DNA of 64,000 nucleotides from Candidatus Villigracilaceae bacterium (GCA_026645935.1 JAPKMP010000011.1:99949-163948), one strand, 5' to 3'. Positions 15,584 through 25,461 are shown, numbered from the stretch's first letter. The notes: generated by a model from the sequence alone, not told the origin. A program made the numbers and translations.

Positions 15584-16168
15584 TTACCGCGCACCAAGAA
15601 GTTTGAAAGCAGGACCGTACCGAACTTCACCATGTTTGCGATAGCGATTGATGTTCCACAAGATCTGAAAGAGATTGTAGGGATATAGGATTCCCATGGA
15701 AATCGCGTACCCATAAAAGATCTCCTGGTTGACTTTGCCCATGATAAGAATGAGCGCCAAACATGCCATGTATACCGAGAAGATAAGAATGCTCCAACTT
15801 GTTTGGAAATTAAGGATGGACTGTCCGACGTCATCCACATCGCGCACGCGATTGCGGTTCGTGAGCCATATGATTAGTGGAATGATGATGCCGAGCAGTG
15901 GAAATGCTATGAAACCTAACTGGGTCAAATTCATGAGCACGACCAGATTCGCGTCCTCTTCCAGTTCCGAGTCGATCAATTCTTCCATCGGGACTTTTAA
16001 AGCTCCCGCCAGGCGTTTGAGGGTATCGCCGCGCGGGGAGGTTTGTCCGCTTTCGATCCTTTGAATGGTCCTCAAACTCAGTAGAGATGCACCTGCAAGG
16101 TCTTCCTGAGACATTCCCAGCCTGACCCTTTCCTCCATCACTCGTTTGCCAATTTCATTTTGTGTCAT
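15584..16168 (-). CDS. XRE helix-turn-helix regulator fused to DUF4870 membrane domain
   Basis: A 194-residue protein with an N-terminal Cro/C1-type helix-turn-helix (about 6-62: RLGMSQEDLAGASLLSLRTIQRIESG) and a C-terminal DUF4870-like membrane part with about three helices (FPLLGIIIPLIIWLTNRN, WSILIFSVYMACLALILIMG, YNLFQILWNINRYR). Such proteins are membrane-tethered regulators, but targets are not known. GGAGG stands 6 nt before the ATG. The 225-nt region upstream, shared with no other start, should hold its promoter. Confidence 0.88.
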   Translation of the reverse strand: MTQNEIGKRVMEERVRLGMSQEDLAGASLLSLRTIQRIESGQTSPRGDTLKRLAGALKVPMEELIDSELEEDANLVVLMNLTQLGFIAFPLLGIIIPLIIWLTNRNRVRDVDDVGQSILNFQTSWSILIFSVYMACLALILIMGKVNQEIFYGYAISMGILYPYNLFQILWNINRYRKHGEVRYGPAFKLLGAR

Positions 16169-16393
16169 GCGAACCTCCGTTTCTGTTTTGGAATGTATCC
16201 TACCCGGACATTAATGGCGGTACAACGTCAGTTGTATGACATTTTTGCGTCATTTGTGTCGGGAGGTTGAATTCCGGTTGTGAAGGAGTTTATATTTCCT
16301 CGTGTTCAACCAGGTTAAGCGGGGTGGTTACTCACATGTTTCCTGAAATTTGGCAAACGTTATGGTTTGTTTTAAATGAATCCCGGGATCAAA

Positions 16394-16930
16394 TCACGCA
16401 GTTTCGAGTGCGCGTTTGTTCCATTCTTCAGCTTTTACACCTTTGATGAGAAGCCAGAGCGTCAACACGCTTTCTGCGAGGATGCCGGGCGCGAAGTTGA
16501 ATGGAGAAATAAGACTCGATAGTGCTGGGAAGAGAAAAGTTAACCAGCCCAACCCTCCGATCATCATCAACACACCCAAAAATCGCGGCAGGAATGTGGA
16601 CTTGATGATGAGCCAGCCGATCAGCAGGCAATACACCCCGAAGAACACCAGTATATTGGGGAGAAAGACTGGAATTGCAAGATATGGGCTAAACGCACTG
16701 ATGATACAACCCGCCAAGCTGAACCCTGCTGCAACAAAGGAGAGGTTTTTGTTCACCGGCTTGAAAAGATAATAGAAGAGCACGGTCACTCCAATATAGC
16801 AAATTGTGGCAATGAAGTTCGATATATTTCTCCCATTGGCAAACATTAGCGCTGTCGCTCCGGTAATAATCGTACCCAGATAAAAAACAGCTGCCATTCT
16901 GGCTTGGATAATGATATTCTGAGTTGTCAT
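16394..16930 (-). CDS. DUF4386-type membrane protein (short paralogue)
   Basis: A 178-residue protein with about five to six hydrophobic helices. It resembles the adjacent gene over FYYLFKPVNKNLSFVAAGFSLAGC, FLPRFLGVLMMIGGLGWLTFLFP and the end motif KGVKAEEWNKRA, but lacks some of the N-terminal part. The family has no known biochemical role. It follows its longer paralogue by 14 nt, so the two are probably a co-transcribed tandem duplication. Confidence 0.82.
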   Translation of the reverse strand: MTTQNIIIQARMAAVFYLGTIITGATALMFANGRNISNFIATICYIGVTVLFYYLFKPVNKNLSFVAAGFSLAGCIISAFSPYLAIPVFLPNILVFFGVYCLLIGWLIIKSTFLPRFLGVLMMIGGLGWLTFLFPALSSLISPFNFAPGILAESVLTLWLLIKGVKAEEWNKRALETA

Positions 16931-16944
16931 TTGATTTCTCCTGA

Positions 16945-17658
16945 TTACGAAGCTTCACATGCGAGTTTGTTCCATTGATCCACGTTGACGCCCTTGAAGA
17001 GCAGCCAGAGTATTTGCGACATGCTTCCGATCAGCGCGACAAATAGTGCGTAAATTAGCAACTGGTTTCCAAGCGGCGGATACAGGTAGGTCAGCCACCC
17101 CAAACCTCCCAGGATCGATAATATCCCCAGCGCGCGAGGCAGGAAAGCGGATCGAAAGATCAAAACACCGTTCACGAGCGTGGAAAATCCGAAGAATGGA
17201 AGTGCCATGCCAGCCGCCTGGTCATTCACCTCAAGCAAAAGGAGGGTTAACGCCTGCAGTTGATCTACATTAAAGGCGCTCAGGTAGTGCACATTTCCAA
17301 GGACGAGCAGGGGGGCGATGTAAAAGAGGCGGCTAAAGGTTTTGATGACGCATCCCGCAAGACCAAAAACCAGTGCAAGCAGGGAAATGCTCCCGCTGAC
17401 CGGTTTCAGCAAAACATACATAAATGCAGTCATGGCAATTTGAGAGATCATTTCAATGAGGTAGAGCGTAAAACCCAATCGAAACAGATTCTCTTGAGCC
17501 AAAATGTTGGCTGCCGTCATCGCGGCGTCATCAATCACGACGATCCTGCCGCTGATGAACAATTGGGCAAAGATTCCCGCGGCAATGACGATCAAATATA
17601 GAATTCCGACAGTCCGCGCATAAATTTGCGGTGATAATCCAGTGTATCTGTTAGTCAT
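16945..17658 (-). CDS. DUF4386 membrane protein
   Basis: A 237-residue multispan protein with the full DUF4386 plan: a YARTVGILYLIVIAAGIFAQLF opening (family-like, residue run given as pattern only), DDAAMTAANILAQENLFRLGF, YVLLKPVSGSISLLALVFGLAGC, AFLPRALGILSILGGLGWLTYL and the closing KGVNVDQWNKLA. Function is unknown. A GTG 18 nt further upstream (17676) is an alternative start. It is the first of two tandem paralogues, and a third relative lies 110 nt upstream. Confidence 0.85.
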   Translation of the reverse strand: MTNRYTGLSPQIYARTVGILYLIVIAAGIFAQLFISGRIVVIDDAAMTAANILAQENLFRLGFTLYLIEMISQIAMTAFMYVLLKPVSGSISLLALVFGLAGCVIKTFSRLFYIAPLLVLGNVHYLSAFNVDQLQALTLLLLEVNDQAAGMALPFFGFSTLVNGVLIFRSAFLPRALGILSILGGLGWLTYLYPPLGNQLLIYALFVALIGSMSQILWLLFKGVNVDQWNKLACEAS

Positions 17659-17768
17659 TCCATTTTCTCTGGGCACTTATTGAGGATTTCGGAAACCCTA
17701 GAAAGGATTGGCGAAGAAATATTCAGCGTACGCAATTGGTATTAGTGGTTGCTCTCGCTGACTTTGAT

Positions 17769-18311
17769 TTACAGCGTGGATTGCGTCATTGTAGGACTCT
17801 GCCCCGTAGAAACCCCCTTGACCAGCATCCACAAGGCAACTGCCACCTCGAAGATCAGCATCGGCAGCCAGAGTATCCACGTGATCGATGAAGCCCAGCC
17901 TGTGCCGGCCAGTATTCCCACGAGTTGCAACGGCAGGATCACTGTCAGTAAAGCCGATGCGATTACACCCAGCCACGCCATCCAGGCGGGGATCAACCGT
18001 CCGCGCAAGAGGAGCCAGCAAAAGAAAAGACTGCCCAATGCAAAATAGATTTCACTTTCGCCATACCCAATGCCTTCCGCGATGCGGCATGTCAGTGCCA
18101 GCAATGCTAGGATGGGTCCCTGTCCACGTGTAATCTCATAAAGAGTCACTCCGAGCACAAAAGCCGAGAGCGTTTGCAGGAAGTACAACAATTCGACTCC
18201 CTGCGCTTCGCCGCCAAGCGAGAGGCTGGAAATCCCGGCTGCAATGTAGAAAAGAAAGGTGAATCCGGCGACCCTTGCAGAGGTCTGCTGTGAGGTTGTT
18301 TGGTTATTCAT
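17769..18311 (-). CDS. DUF4386-like membrane protein
   Basis: A 180-residue protein with about five helices and a more distant likeness to the two downstream paralogues (RLIPAWMAWLGVIASALLT, LPMLIFEVAVALWMLVKGV). The N-terminal 14 residues are hydrophilic (MNNQTTSQQTSARV). The start ATG 18311 has GGGAG about 9 nt upstream; a longer frame to 18407 would overlap the sulfurtransferase gene and is not needed. It follows the sulfurtransferase stop by 32 nt and could be in its transcript. Confidence 0.75.
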   Translation of the reverse strand: MNNQTTSQQTSARVAGFTFLFYIAAGISSLSLGGEAQGVELLYFLQTLSAFVLGVTLYEITRGQGPILALLALTCRIAEGIGYGESEIYFALGSLFFCWLLLRGRLIPAWMAWLGVIASALLTVILPLQLVGILAGTGWASSITWILWLPMLIFEVAVALWMLVKGVSTGQSPTMTQSTL

Positions 18312-18343
18312 GGTTTCAATCTCCCGTGAAGAATCGAGTTGGT

Positions 18344-19165
18344 CTATTGCATCTTCCAAATTTCCCATTTCCCATTCCCTTCGACGGGCATTCCCTCGGC
18401 AAGCCATTCGTAAAGGGAGCCGTCGTACACGGCAACATTTTCGTGCCCCGTCATCAGGTGCGCCGCGGCATTTACCGCCGCCGCGATCCCGCCGCCGCAG
18501 TAGGTGATGATGCGGTTGTATTTTGCCGTTTCTGCGATTCGAGTCGCAATCTGATCGACCGGCTGAAGATAATCCATGCCTTGAGTAAAATCCCCCTCCA
18601 TTAAATCCATGCAGGAGAGATTGACCGAGCCGGGGATGCGCGCGCCTTCATAACTGACCGGCGGAAGAACGTTCACTATGGCGATTTTCCCGTCATCGAT
18701 GGATGCGGCGACCTCCTCTTTATCGGCAAACATCCCTCGCCGGATCGAACCCGCAAAAACCGACGGCTCATACTGATTGAGCGCCTGCTCCGTGCCACCC
18801 CCAGCCTTTATCCACCCGGTCAATCCGCCGTTGAGAACGCGGACATTGTTGTGCCCTGCGTACCGCAAGACCCACCAGGCTCGCATCGCGTAGGGGATCA
18901 TCCCACAGGCATACACCACCACTTCCGAATCGTTGGAGATGCCCGCCTTGCCGATCGCTTCCACGAGCCGCGCTTCGGACAGGATCGTGCAGGTATGCGG
19001 ACTATCCGGATCCGAAAATCGCTCGTGGTCGAAATAAACCGCGCCAGGGATGTGCCGCTGCAGGTACACATCGTCTGTGATGGTGGCGTCGAAGATGCGG
19101 AGATTCTTATCGCCGATCTTTTTCAGCAGTTCATCTGCTTCGATCAAAATATCCTTGCGCTCCAT
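18344..19165 (-). CDS. Two-domain sulfurtransferase (rhodanese/3-mercaptopyruvate type)
   Basis: Transfers sulfane sulfur from thiosulfate or 3-mercaptopyruvate to an acceptor. The 273 residues hold two rhodanese domains: an inactive N-terminal one (LRIFDATITDDVYLQRHIPGAVYFDHE, with VVYACG in place of a normal loop) and a C-terminal one (IVNVLPPVSYEGARIPGSVNL) with the catalytic Cys in the RIITYCGGGIAAA loop. A CGGGI loop fits neither the classic CRKGVT nor CGSGVT exactly, so the donor cannot be assigned. AAGGAG sits about 8 nt before ATG 19165. The upstream region carries element copy B. Confidence 0.9.
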   Translation of the reverse strand: MERKDILIEADELLKKIGDKNLRIFDATITDDVYLQRHIPGAVYFDHERFSDPDSPHTCTILSEARLVEAIGKAGISNDSEVVVYACGMIPYAMRAWWVLRYAGHNNVRVLNGGLTGWIKAGGGTEQALNQYEPSVFAGSIRRGMFADKEEVAASIDDGKIAIVNVLPPVSYEGARIPGSVNLSCMDLMEGDFTQGMDYLQPVDQIATRIAETAKYNRIITYCGGGIAAAVNAAAHLMTGHENVAVYDGSLYEWLAEGMPVEGNGKWEIWKMQ

Positions 19166-19188
19166 GTGCTTTTCTCCTTTATGTGCCG

Positions 19189-19258
19189 CACTATAGCAAT
19201 CCAATGTGGAGAAATTATGGATGTTCCAGCCAGAGATTGTGGAGACTGCGGAGGTTGC
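19189..19258 (-). promoter_or_regulatory. Upstream element copy B (shared with 12129-12189)
   Basis: It lies 23 nt before the sulfurtransferase start and aligns with the element upstream of the His-rich membrane protein gene (49 of 61 positions plus a 9-nt insertion). On the minus strand its gene-proximal end reads GATTGCTATAGTG, with TATAGT as a possible -10. On the plus strand the same bases encode a short Cys-rich frame of 33 codons from 19215, which is an alternative explanation. Confidence 0.5.
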
Positions 19259-19466
19259 GTTGGAGATGTATTAATGGCTCAACTCCTGCCGATGCCCTGT
19301 AACTTTTCACTCCTGTAAGCATCTGATACAATCCGGGCGGTAATAGAAGGCGATTTGCCCTCGTCTCAAGAGTGGTTGTATTCCAAATCAGACAGATTGC
19401 GCGTAATTGGTGTTTGCTAAGACCAAATCGCTTCGCAATGTTTTGTGAAATTCTAACAGGTAAAAA

Positions 19467-20414
19467 ATGACGGATAACAGACATGTAAAAGTTTTGATCC
19501 TGGGGGCGGGACCGGCGGGGCTTTCAGCGGCGTTGTACGCCGCGCGGGCGGAACTTGCCCCGGTCGTCCTCACCGGGATGCAATTGGGCGGCCAGGCGGC
19601 ATTGACCCATACGATCGAAAACTATCCCGGGTTTCCGGAAGGCGTTGGCGGTGCGCAGTTGGGCGAACTCTTCCAGAAACAGGCGGAGCATTTTGGGGCA
19701 AGGGTCGAATTCGACATGGCGCACGAAGTGGATTTTTCCCACCGGCCGTATAAAGTCACTGCAGACAGCGGCGAGTACTTTGCCGAATCCATAATCATCA
19801 CCACCGGCGCGAGCCCTGTGCATCTCAATGTTCCTGGTGAGGTGGAACTGACCGGACGGGGCGTATCCTATTGCGCCACCTGCGACGGCTGGTTCTTCAA
19901 GGATAAAAAAGTTGTTGTCGTTGGCGGAGGCGATAGCGCATTCGAAGAAGGGCTCTTCATCACCCGTTATGCCTCCTCGGTCACGCTCATTCACCGGCGG
20001 GATGAATACCGCGCAGGGGCGATCCTGCAAAAGCGCGCCAAAGAGCATCCAAAAATGAACTTCATCATGAACACAGTCATCACTGAAGCGGTCGGTAGCG
20101 ATAAACTTACCGCCCTCAAGCTCAAGAACGTTGTCACCGGCGAAGAAAGCAGCTTTGAAACCGACGGATTATTCATCTTCATCGGTCATACGCCCAACAC
20201 GCAAATGTTCCAGGGCAAGCTCGAAATGAGCGACCTCGGCTACATCAAGGTCAACGACAAAATGGAAACCAACATCCCCGGCGTGTACGCGGCGGGCGAG
20301 GCGGCAGACCCGCACTTCAGACAGGTCGTCACATCGGCGGGGATGGGCGCGGCGGCGGCGATACAGGCGACGCGTTATCTCGAGTCGCAGGAAGCCGAAT
20401 CCGTTCATGGTTAA
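19467..20414 (+). CDS. trxB: Thioredoxin reductase
   Basis: NADPH- and FAD-dependent reductase for thioredoxin. The 315 residues fit the bacterial low-molecular-weight type. In order there are the FAD site LILGAGPAGLSAALYAAR, ENYPGFPEG, the redox-active CATCDG (Cys pair around residue 136-139), the NADPH site VVVVGGGDSAFEEGLF, the HRRDEYRA phosphate-binding turn and the second FAD motif GVYAAGEAAD. A short AGG-containing ribosome site precedes the ATG. Monocistronic, ending in an intrinsic terminator at 20505. Confidence 0.96.
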   Translation: MTDNRHVKVLILGAGPAGLSAALYAARAELAPVVLTGMQLGGQAALTHTIENYPGFPEGVGGAQLGELFQKQAEHFGARVEFDMAHEVDFSHRPYKVTADSGEYFAESIIITTGASPVHLNVPGEVELTGRGVSYCATCDGWFFKDKKVVVVGGGDSAFEEGLFITRYASSVTLIHRRDEYRAGAILQKRAKEHPKMNFIMNTVITEAVGSDKLTALKLKNVVTGEESSFETDGLFIFIGHTPNTQMFQGKLEMSDLGYIKVNDKMETNIPGVYAAGEAADPHFRQVVTSAGMGAAAAIQATRYLESQEAESVHG

Positions 20415-20504
20415 GAAGGAACCGGATGAAGTTCATCGCCTCATCCTACGGGACAGTTGATCCCGTTCGGGACGCAGAATCCAACTCCCAAACTTTTCCC
20501 ACCA

Positions 20505-20534
20505 ACAGGCTCGTCATCGACGGGTCTGTTTTTT
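20505..20534 (+). terminator. Intrinsic terminator of trxB
   Basis: ACAGGCTCGTC (20505-20515) and GACGGGTCTGT (20519-20529) form an 11-bp stem with two G-U wobbles and a 3-nt loop, followed directly by a run of six T. Confidence 0.85.
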
Positions 20535-20540
20535 GACTAA

Positions 20541-21569
<1,029 letters not shown>

Positions 21570-21657
21570 TGCTGATGCGCCATCCGTAATTGGCAGGCGG
21601 GTGATAAGGGTCAACAGTTACGGATCGCGCTTCCCATAAATTTTCCAGGAGCCAGTC

Positions 21658-22977
21658 ATGATTCTATATGAAAAGATCGCTGCACAACTTCCCGCATGGC
21701 GGGAACGAATCAAATCCCTTGCCAAGGACCACGCCGAAGTCGTGGTCGACAAGGTCACCGTCGGGCAGATCGTCGGTGGGATGCGCGATATCAAATCCCT
21801 GCTTACAGATGTCTCATATGTCGATTCGAACGAAGGCATCCGCTTTCGCGGATTGTCCATCCCTGAAGTGTTGAAGAAACTCCCCAAACCGCGTGGCGCG
21901 AAGATTCCGCTCGTGGGCGGTTTGTATTATCTTTTGATGGTTGGCGAGATCCCCACCATGGAAGAGGCGATGGCCGTCGAAGACGAATGGGATAAACGCG
22001 CTGAAATTCCCGACTACGTCTACAAGATGCTGAAGACGATGCCCAAGGACGCGCACCCGATGATCCTTTTGAATCTGGCGGTCATGTCTCTGGAGCGCAA
22101 CTCTGCCTTTGCAAGAAAATACAGGGAAGGCATGAAGAAGGACGAATATTGGGAACCCGCGCTGGAAGACAGCCTTGATCTGACTGCCAAGATCCCGGTG
22201 ATCGCGGCATTCATCTACCGCTACAAATATTTTGGTGAGAAGAAGAAACCGGGTTATAACGTCAAGTTGGATTACGGCGCAAATTTCGCGCGCATGATGA
22301 AGATCTCGGATAAAAAGGGTTATGCGGATCTTTCGCGCCTTTACTTCATACTGCATTCCGATCATGAATCAGGGAACGTATCGGCTCACTCCACCCATCT
22401 TGTCGGATCATCGCTCTCAGACATCTATTTCGCCTATTCCGCCGGTCTGAGCGGGCTCGCCGGTCCGCTGCACGGGCTTGCCAACCAGGAATGTCTTGCC
22501 TGGCTTCTCGAAGTGATCAAGCGGTTCGATGGCGTGCCTTCGCGCGACGACTTGTATAAGTTTGCATGGGATACACTGAACAGCGGCAAGGTCATTCCGG
22601 GATACGGTCATGCCGTTCTGCGCGTGCCCGATCCCCGTTTCACTGCGCAGATGGAATTCGCCAAGGCTCGCTTTCCCCACGACGATCTCGTCCGCCTCGC
22701 GGATATGGTATTCGATGTGGTGCCGACCGTGCTCAAGGAACAGGGCAAGGCGAAGAACCCCGCACCAAACGTGGACGCGATCAGCGGGACGCTTCAATAT
22801 TATTACGGTGTCCGCGAATTCGATTTTTACACTGTGTTATTCGGCGTCGGCCGTGCCCTCGGCGTGACCGCCAACTACGTCTGGTCGCGCGCGCTCGGCA
22901 TGCCCATCGAACGACCAAAGTCGGTGACGACGAAGATGCTCGAAGAGGCGGTTGCAAAATCCCTGCAACCTTTGTAA
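21658..22977 (+). CDS. gltA: Citrate synthase, mitochondrial-like (long type I)
   Basis: Condenses oxaloacetate and acetyl-CoA into citrate. The 439 residues match the eukaryotic mitochondrial-like subtype rather than the usual bacterial GltA. Diagnostic blocks are HSDHESGNVSAHSTHLVGSS (catalytic His region), GLAGPLHGLANQE, GYGHAVLRVPDPRF, EQGKAKNPAPNVDAISG, YYTVLFG-type FYTVLFGVGRALGV and WSRALGMPIERPKS. Catalytic His of the NSHLVG/GPLHG and GYGHAVL loops and the Asp of PNVDA are in place. AGGAG stands 6 nt before the ATG. It probably shares transcription with mdh (88 nt gap) and ends in a strong terminator. Confidence 0.95.
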   Translation: MILYEKIAAQLPAWRERIKSLAKDHAEVVVDKVTVGQIVGGMRDIKSLLTDVSYVDSNEGIRFRGLSIPEVLKKLPKPRGAKIPLVGGLYYLLMVGEIPTMEEAMAVEDEWDKRAEIPDYVYKMLKTMPKDAHPMILLNLAVMSLERNSAFARKYREGMKKDEYWEPALEDSLDLTAKIPVIAAFIYRYKYFGEKKKPGYNVKLDYGANFARMMKISDKKGYADLSRLYFILHSDHESGNVSAHSTHLVGSSLSDIYFAYSAGLSGLAGPLHGLANQECLAWLLEVIKRFDGVPSRDDLYKFAWDTLNSGKVIPGYGHAVLRVPDPRFTAQMEFAKARFPHDDLVRLADMVFDVVPTVLKEQGKAKNPAPNVDAISGTLQYYYGVREFDFYTVLFGVGRALGVTANYVWSRALGMPIERPKSVTTKMLEEAVAKSLQPL

Positions 22978-22987
22978 ACCAATTCGA

Positions 22988-23026
22988 CAACTCCCGGGTT
23001 CTTCTTGAACCCGGGAGTTGTTCTTT
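22988..23026. terminator. Strong terminator after citrate synthase
   Basis: CAACTCCCGGGTTC (22988-23001) pairs perfectly with GAACCCGGGAGTTG (23007-23020) across a 5-nt loop and is followed by TTCTTT. It separates two convergent transcription units. Confidence 0.9.
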
Positions 23027-23027
23027 A

Positions 23028-23288
23028 TTAACCGCTCCGATGATGGGTGTCTTCCTTTGCGCTCCTGAATTTCACAAGCCGTACGATCCGCGCCTTGTCG
23101 CGCAAATACCAGGGAACGATCTGACGCGCATCTTCATGGGTTTCCGCCTCCACGATGGCCCAACCGGTGTGGTCGTTATCCTTGCAGCCCCATTCGAAGT
23201 GGTGCAAATACCCGGCGGCGTGGATGTCACGGATGACCTGTTCGCAAGCCTCGACCGCATGAGGCGATTCGATCAAAAACCTTTCCAT
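23028..23288 (-). CDS. Conserved-looking small protein of unknown function (86 aa)
   Basis: A short soluble protein that opens MERFLIESPHAVEACEQVI and has a compact alternating pattern typical of a ferredoxin-like alpha/beta fold, with the notable run HHFEWGCKDNDHTGWAIVEAE rich in His, Cys and Asp. I do not recognise a named family with certainty; DUF3303/DUF4242-type small folds are possible. The start is ATG 23288, with AAGGAG 6 nt upstream; the longer frame to 23357 adds a basic tail that overlaps the oligopeptidase stop. It is the last gene of the minus-strand run that includes oligopeptidase B. Confidence 0.75.
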   Translation of the reverse strand: MERFLIESPHAVEACEQVIRDIHAAGYLHHFEWGCKDNDHTGWAIVEAETHEDARQIVPWYLRDKARIVRLVKFRSAKEDTHHRSG

Positions 23289-23353
23289 TCTTCTCTCCTT
23301 ACTTCTAAAGGATTGTCGCATCAGTTGAATTTTATTTCGTTTGAAGAAATTTA

Positions 23354-25441
23354 TCAATCAGGCTTGTTCGGTCTTTCCAGGTTAAACCGGTCGAGTAGAA
23401 AGGCATAATCCAGCGCGATTTCCTTGATGTAGTCGAACCGTCCGCTCGCCCCGGCGTGACCGGAGTTGTAATTGACATAGAATACCGCGAGATTATCGTC
23501 GGTCTTGATTTCTCGCAATTTCGCCATAAACTTCGCCGGTTCCCAGAACGCCACGCGCGGATCGTTCAAGCCTGTAGTAATGAGCAGGTTTGGGTAGTCC
23601 GTCGTTTTCAAATTGTCGTAGGGTGAATACGAAAGCATATATTCGAACATCATCTTATCTTCCGGGTTTCCCCATTGGTCGTATTCCTGCGTAGTGAGCG
23701 GTATGGACGGGTCGTTCATGGTCGTGACCACATCCACAAAAGGGACCTTTGCGATGACGACTTTGAACAGGTCCGGGCGCATGGTCATGCATGCCCCGAC
23801 GAGCAGCCCGCCCGCCGAAGCGCCCTGGATGGCAAGTTTGTCCTTCGCGACGTATCCCTCTTGAATCAAATACTCGGCGCAGGCGATGAAGTCGGTGAAT
23901 GAATTCCGCTTTTGTTCCATTCTTCCTTGTTCGTACCAGTCGCGCCCCATATCGTACCCGCCGCGGATATGCGCGACAGCATAGACAAATCCCCGGTCGA
24001 TGAGGCTGAAACGGTTGGAGTCAAAATACGGGTCGATGGTCGCACCGTAAGAGCCATAACCGTACATCAAAGCCGGATTTGAGCCGTCCTTCTTTTGCAT
24101 TTCCTTGTGATAGGCTAGCGTGATCGGCACCTTCGTCCCGTCCGACGCTATCGCATGGATGCGCTCCAATTGGTAATTGGATTTGTCGAAACCCCTGATC
24201 TCATCCACTTTCTTAACTTCCCATTCGCCTGTGTTCATGTGAACGTCGACGATCGTATTGGGTGTGATGAGAGAGGAATATTTCAGACGCAGAAGGTTTG
24301 TCTTGAATTCCGGATTTCCTTCAGGATGCGCGTTATACGACGGTTCGGGGAATTTTACATACTGAACATTGCTTATTCCGTCCGCGTCGCTGATGCGGAC
24401 CTGCCTCAAACCGCCTTTGCGTTCGTAGACGACCAGATGATTCTCGAACGTATCGAGGTAATCCACCAGCACATCCTCGCGGTGGGGGATGATCTCTTTC
24501 CAATTCCCCTTGTTCGGCGCATCAGCGGACGTCACGCTGACTTTGAAATTCTTCGCGCCGTCATTATGGACGATGAAAAATCTGCCCTTGTGATGCGCCG
24601 CGTTGTAATCCAATCCTTCGATACGCGGCTGCAAGATGCGAAATCCGCCGGTCGGATCGTTCGCATCCAAAAAACGGATCTCGCGGGTATCCGTGCTGTA
24701 ATGGTAGGTCATTATCAAAGCGCGGTCGCGTGTCTTGTGGACATACAAATGAAACGCCTCGTCCGCTTCATGCAGGATCATCATATCGTCTTTGGGATCG
24801 GTGCCGATGATGTGACGGAATAATTTATCGGGGCGCAGCGTCTCATCCAATGTAATGTAAAAGACGGTCTTGTTATCGTTCGCCCATTCCACGCCGAAAC
24901 GCTCGTATGCGCTGCCGGACACGTTGCCGATCGTTTCAGGGAAATATTCCCCACTGAGAAGGTCTTTGATATAAATCGTAAAAACCTCGCTGCCCTCGAA
25001 ATCCGCCACGTAGGCAAGTTTCGTCCCGTCTGGACTGGTCTCGAATCCGCTGATTCCGCAGAACGCTTTTCCCTCCGCCAGTTGATTCTGGTCGAGCAAT
25101 ATTTCCTCGTCAGCGTCGAGCGATTTGTATCGGCGGCAAAAGATGGGATATTGCTTCCCCTCCTCGTGCCTCTCGTAATGGAAATACTCGCCTCGCTTCT
25201 CCGGGACAGTCGAATCGATTTCCTGAATCCTGCCCTTCATCTCGGAGAAGAGCCGTTCCTGCAGGGGTTTCGTGTGTCCCATCACCTCTTCGAGGTAATC
25301 GCTCTCGGCGCGGAGATAATTCATCGTCTCCGGATCGTTCCTGTCGCGCATCCAGTAGTAATCGTCGATGCGGGTGACGCCGTGCTGGGTCATTTCATGG
25401 CGGCGTTTCGGGGCGGATGGCGCGTTTTTTGTTTTGCTCAT
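23354..25441 (-). CDS. ptrB: Oligopeptidase B (S9A serine peptidase)
   Basis: Cytoplasmic peptidase cutting after Arg or Lys in short peptides. The 695 residues have an N-terminal beta-propeller lid (starting RRHEMTQHGVTRIDDYYWMRD) and a C-terminal alpha/beta hydrolase with GYGSYGATIDPYFDSNRFSL, HIRGGYDMGRDWYEQG, nucleophile Ser in IQGASAGGLLVGA, Asp in GLNDPRVAFWEP and His in NSGHAGASGRF. The Glu pair that sets P1 specificity could not be assigned by eye. It lies 20 nt after the DinB gene, inside the same long minus-strand run. Confidence 0.95.
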   Translation of the reverse strand: MSKTKNAPSAPKRRHEMTQHGVTRIDDYYWMRDRNDPETMNYLRAESDYLEEVMGHTKPLQERLFSEMKGRIQEIDSTVPEKRGEYFHYERHEEGKQYPIFCRRYKSLDADEEILLDQNQLAEGKAFCGISGFETSPDGTKLAYVADFEGSEVFTIYIKDLLSGEYFPETIGNVSGSAYERFGVEWANDNKTVFYITLDETLRPDKLFRHIIGTDPKDDMMILHEADEAFHLYVHKTRDRALIMTYHYSTDTREIRFLDANDPTGGFRILQPRIEGLDYNAAHHKGRFFIVHNDGAKNFKVSVTSADAPNKGNWKEIIPHREDVLVDYLDTFENHLVVYERKGGLRQVRISDADGISNVQYVKFPEPSYNAHPEGNPEFKTNLLRLKYSSLITPNTIVDVHMNTGEWEVKKVDEIRGFDKSNYQLERIHAIASDGTKVPITLAYHKEMQKKDGSNPALMYGYGSYGATIDPYFDSNRFSLIDRGFVYAVAHIRGGYDMGRDWYEQGRMEQKRNSFTDFIACAEYLIQEGYVAKDKLAIQGASAGGLLVGACMTMRPDLFKVVIAKVPFVDVVTTMNDPSIPLTTQEYDQWGNPEDKMMFEYMLSYSPYDNLKTTDYPNLLITTGLNDPRVAFWEPAKFMAKLREIKTDDNLAVFYVNYNSGHAGASGRFDYIKEIALDYAFLLDRFNLERPNKPD

Positions 25442-25461
25442 GATCCTATTCTTTCCTTGTG

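Noticed and set aside
22566..23408. Plus-strand open frame of 280 codons overlapping citrate synthase, a terminator and the 86-aa gene
   Set aside because: It crosses a strong terminator hairpin and its product is Arg-rich antisense- or shifted-frame-like sequence.
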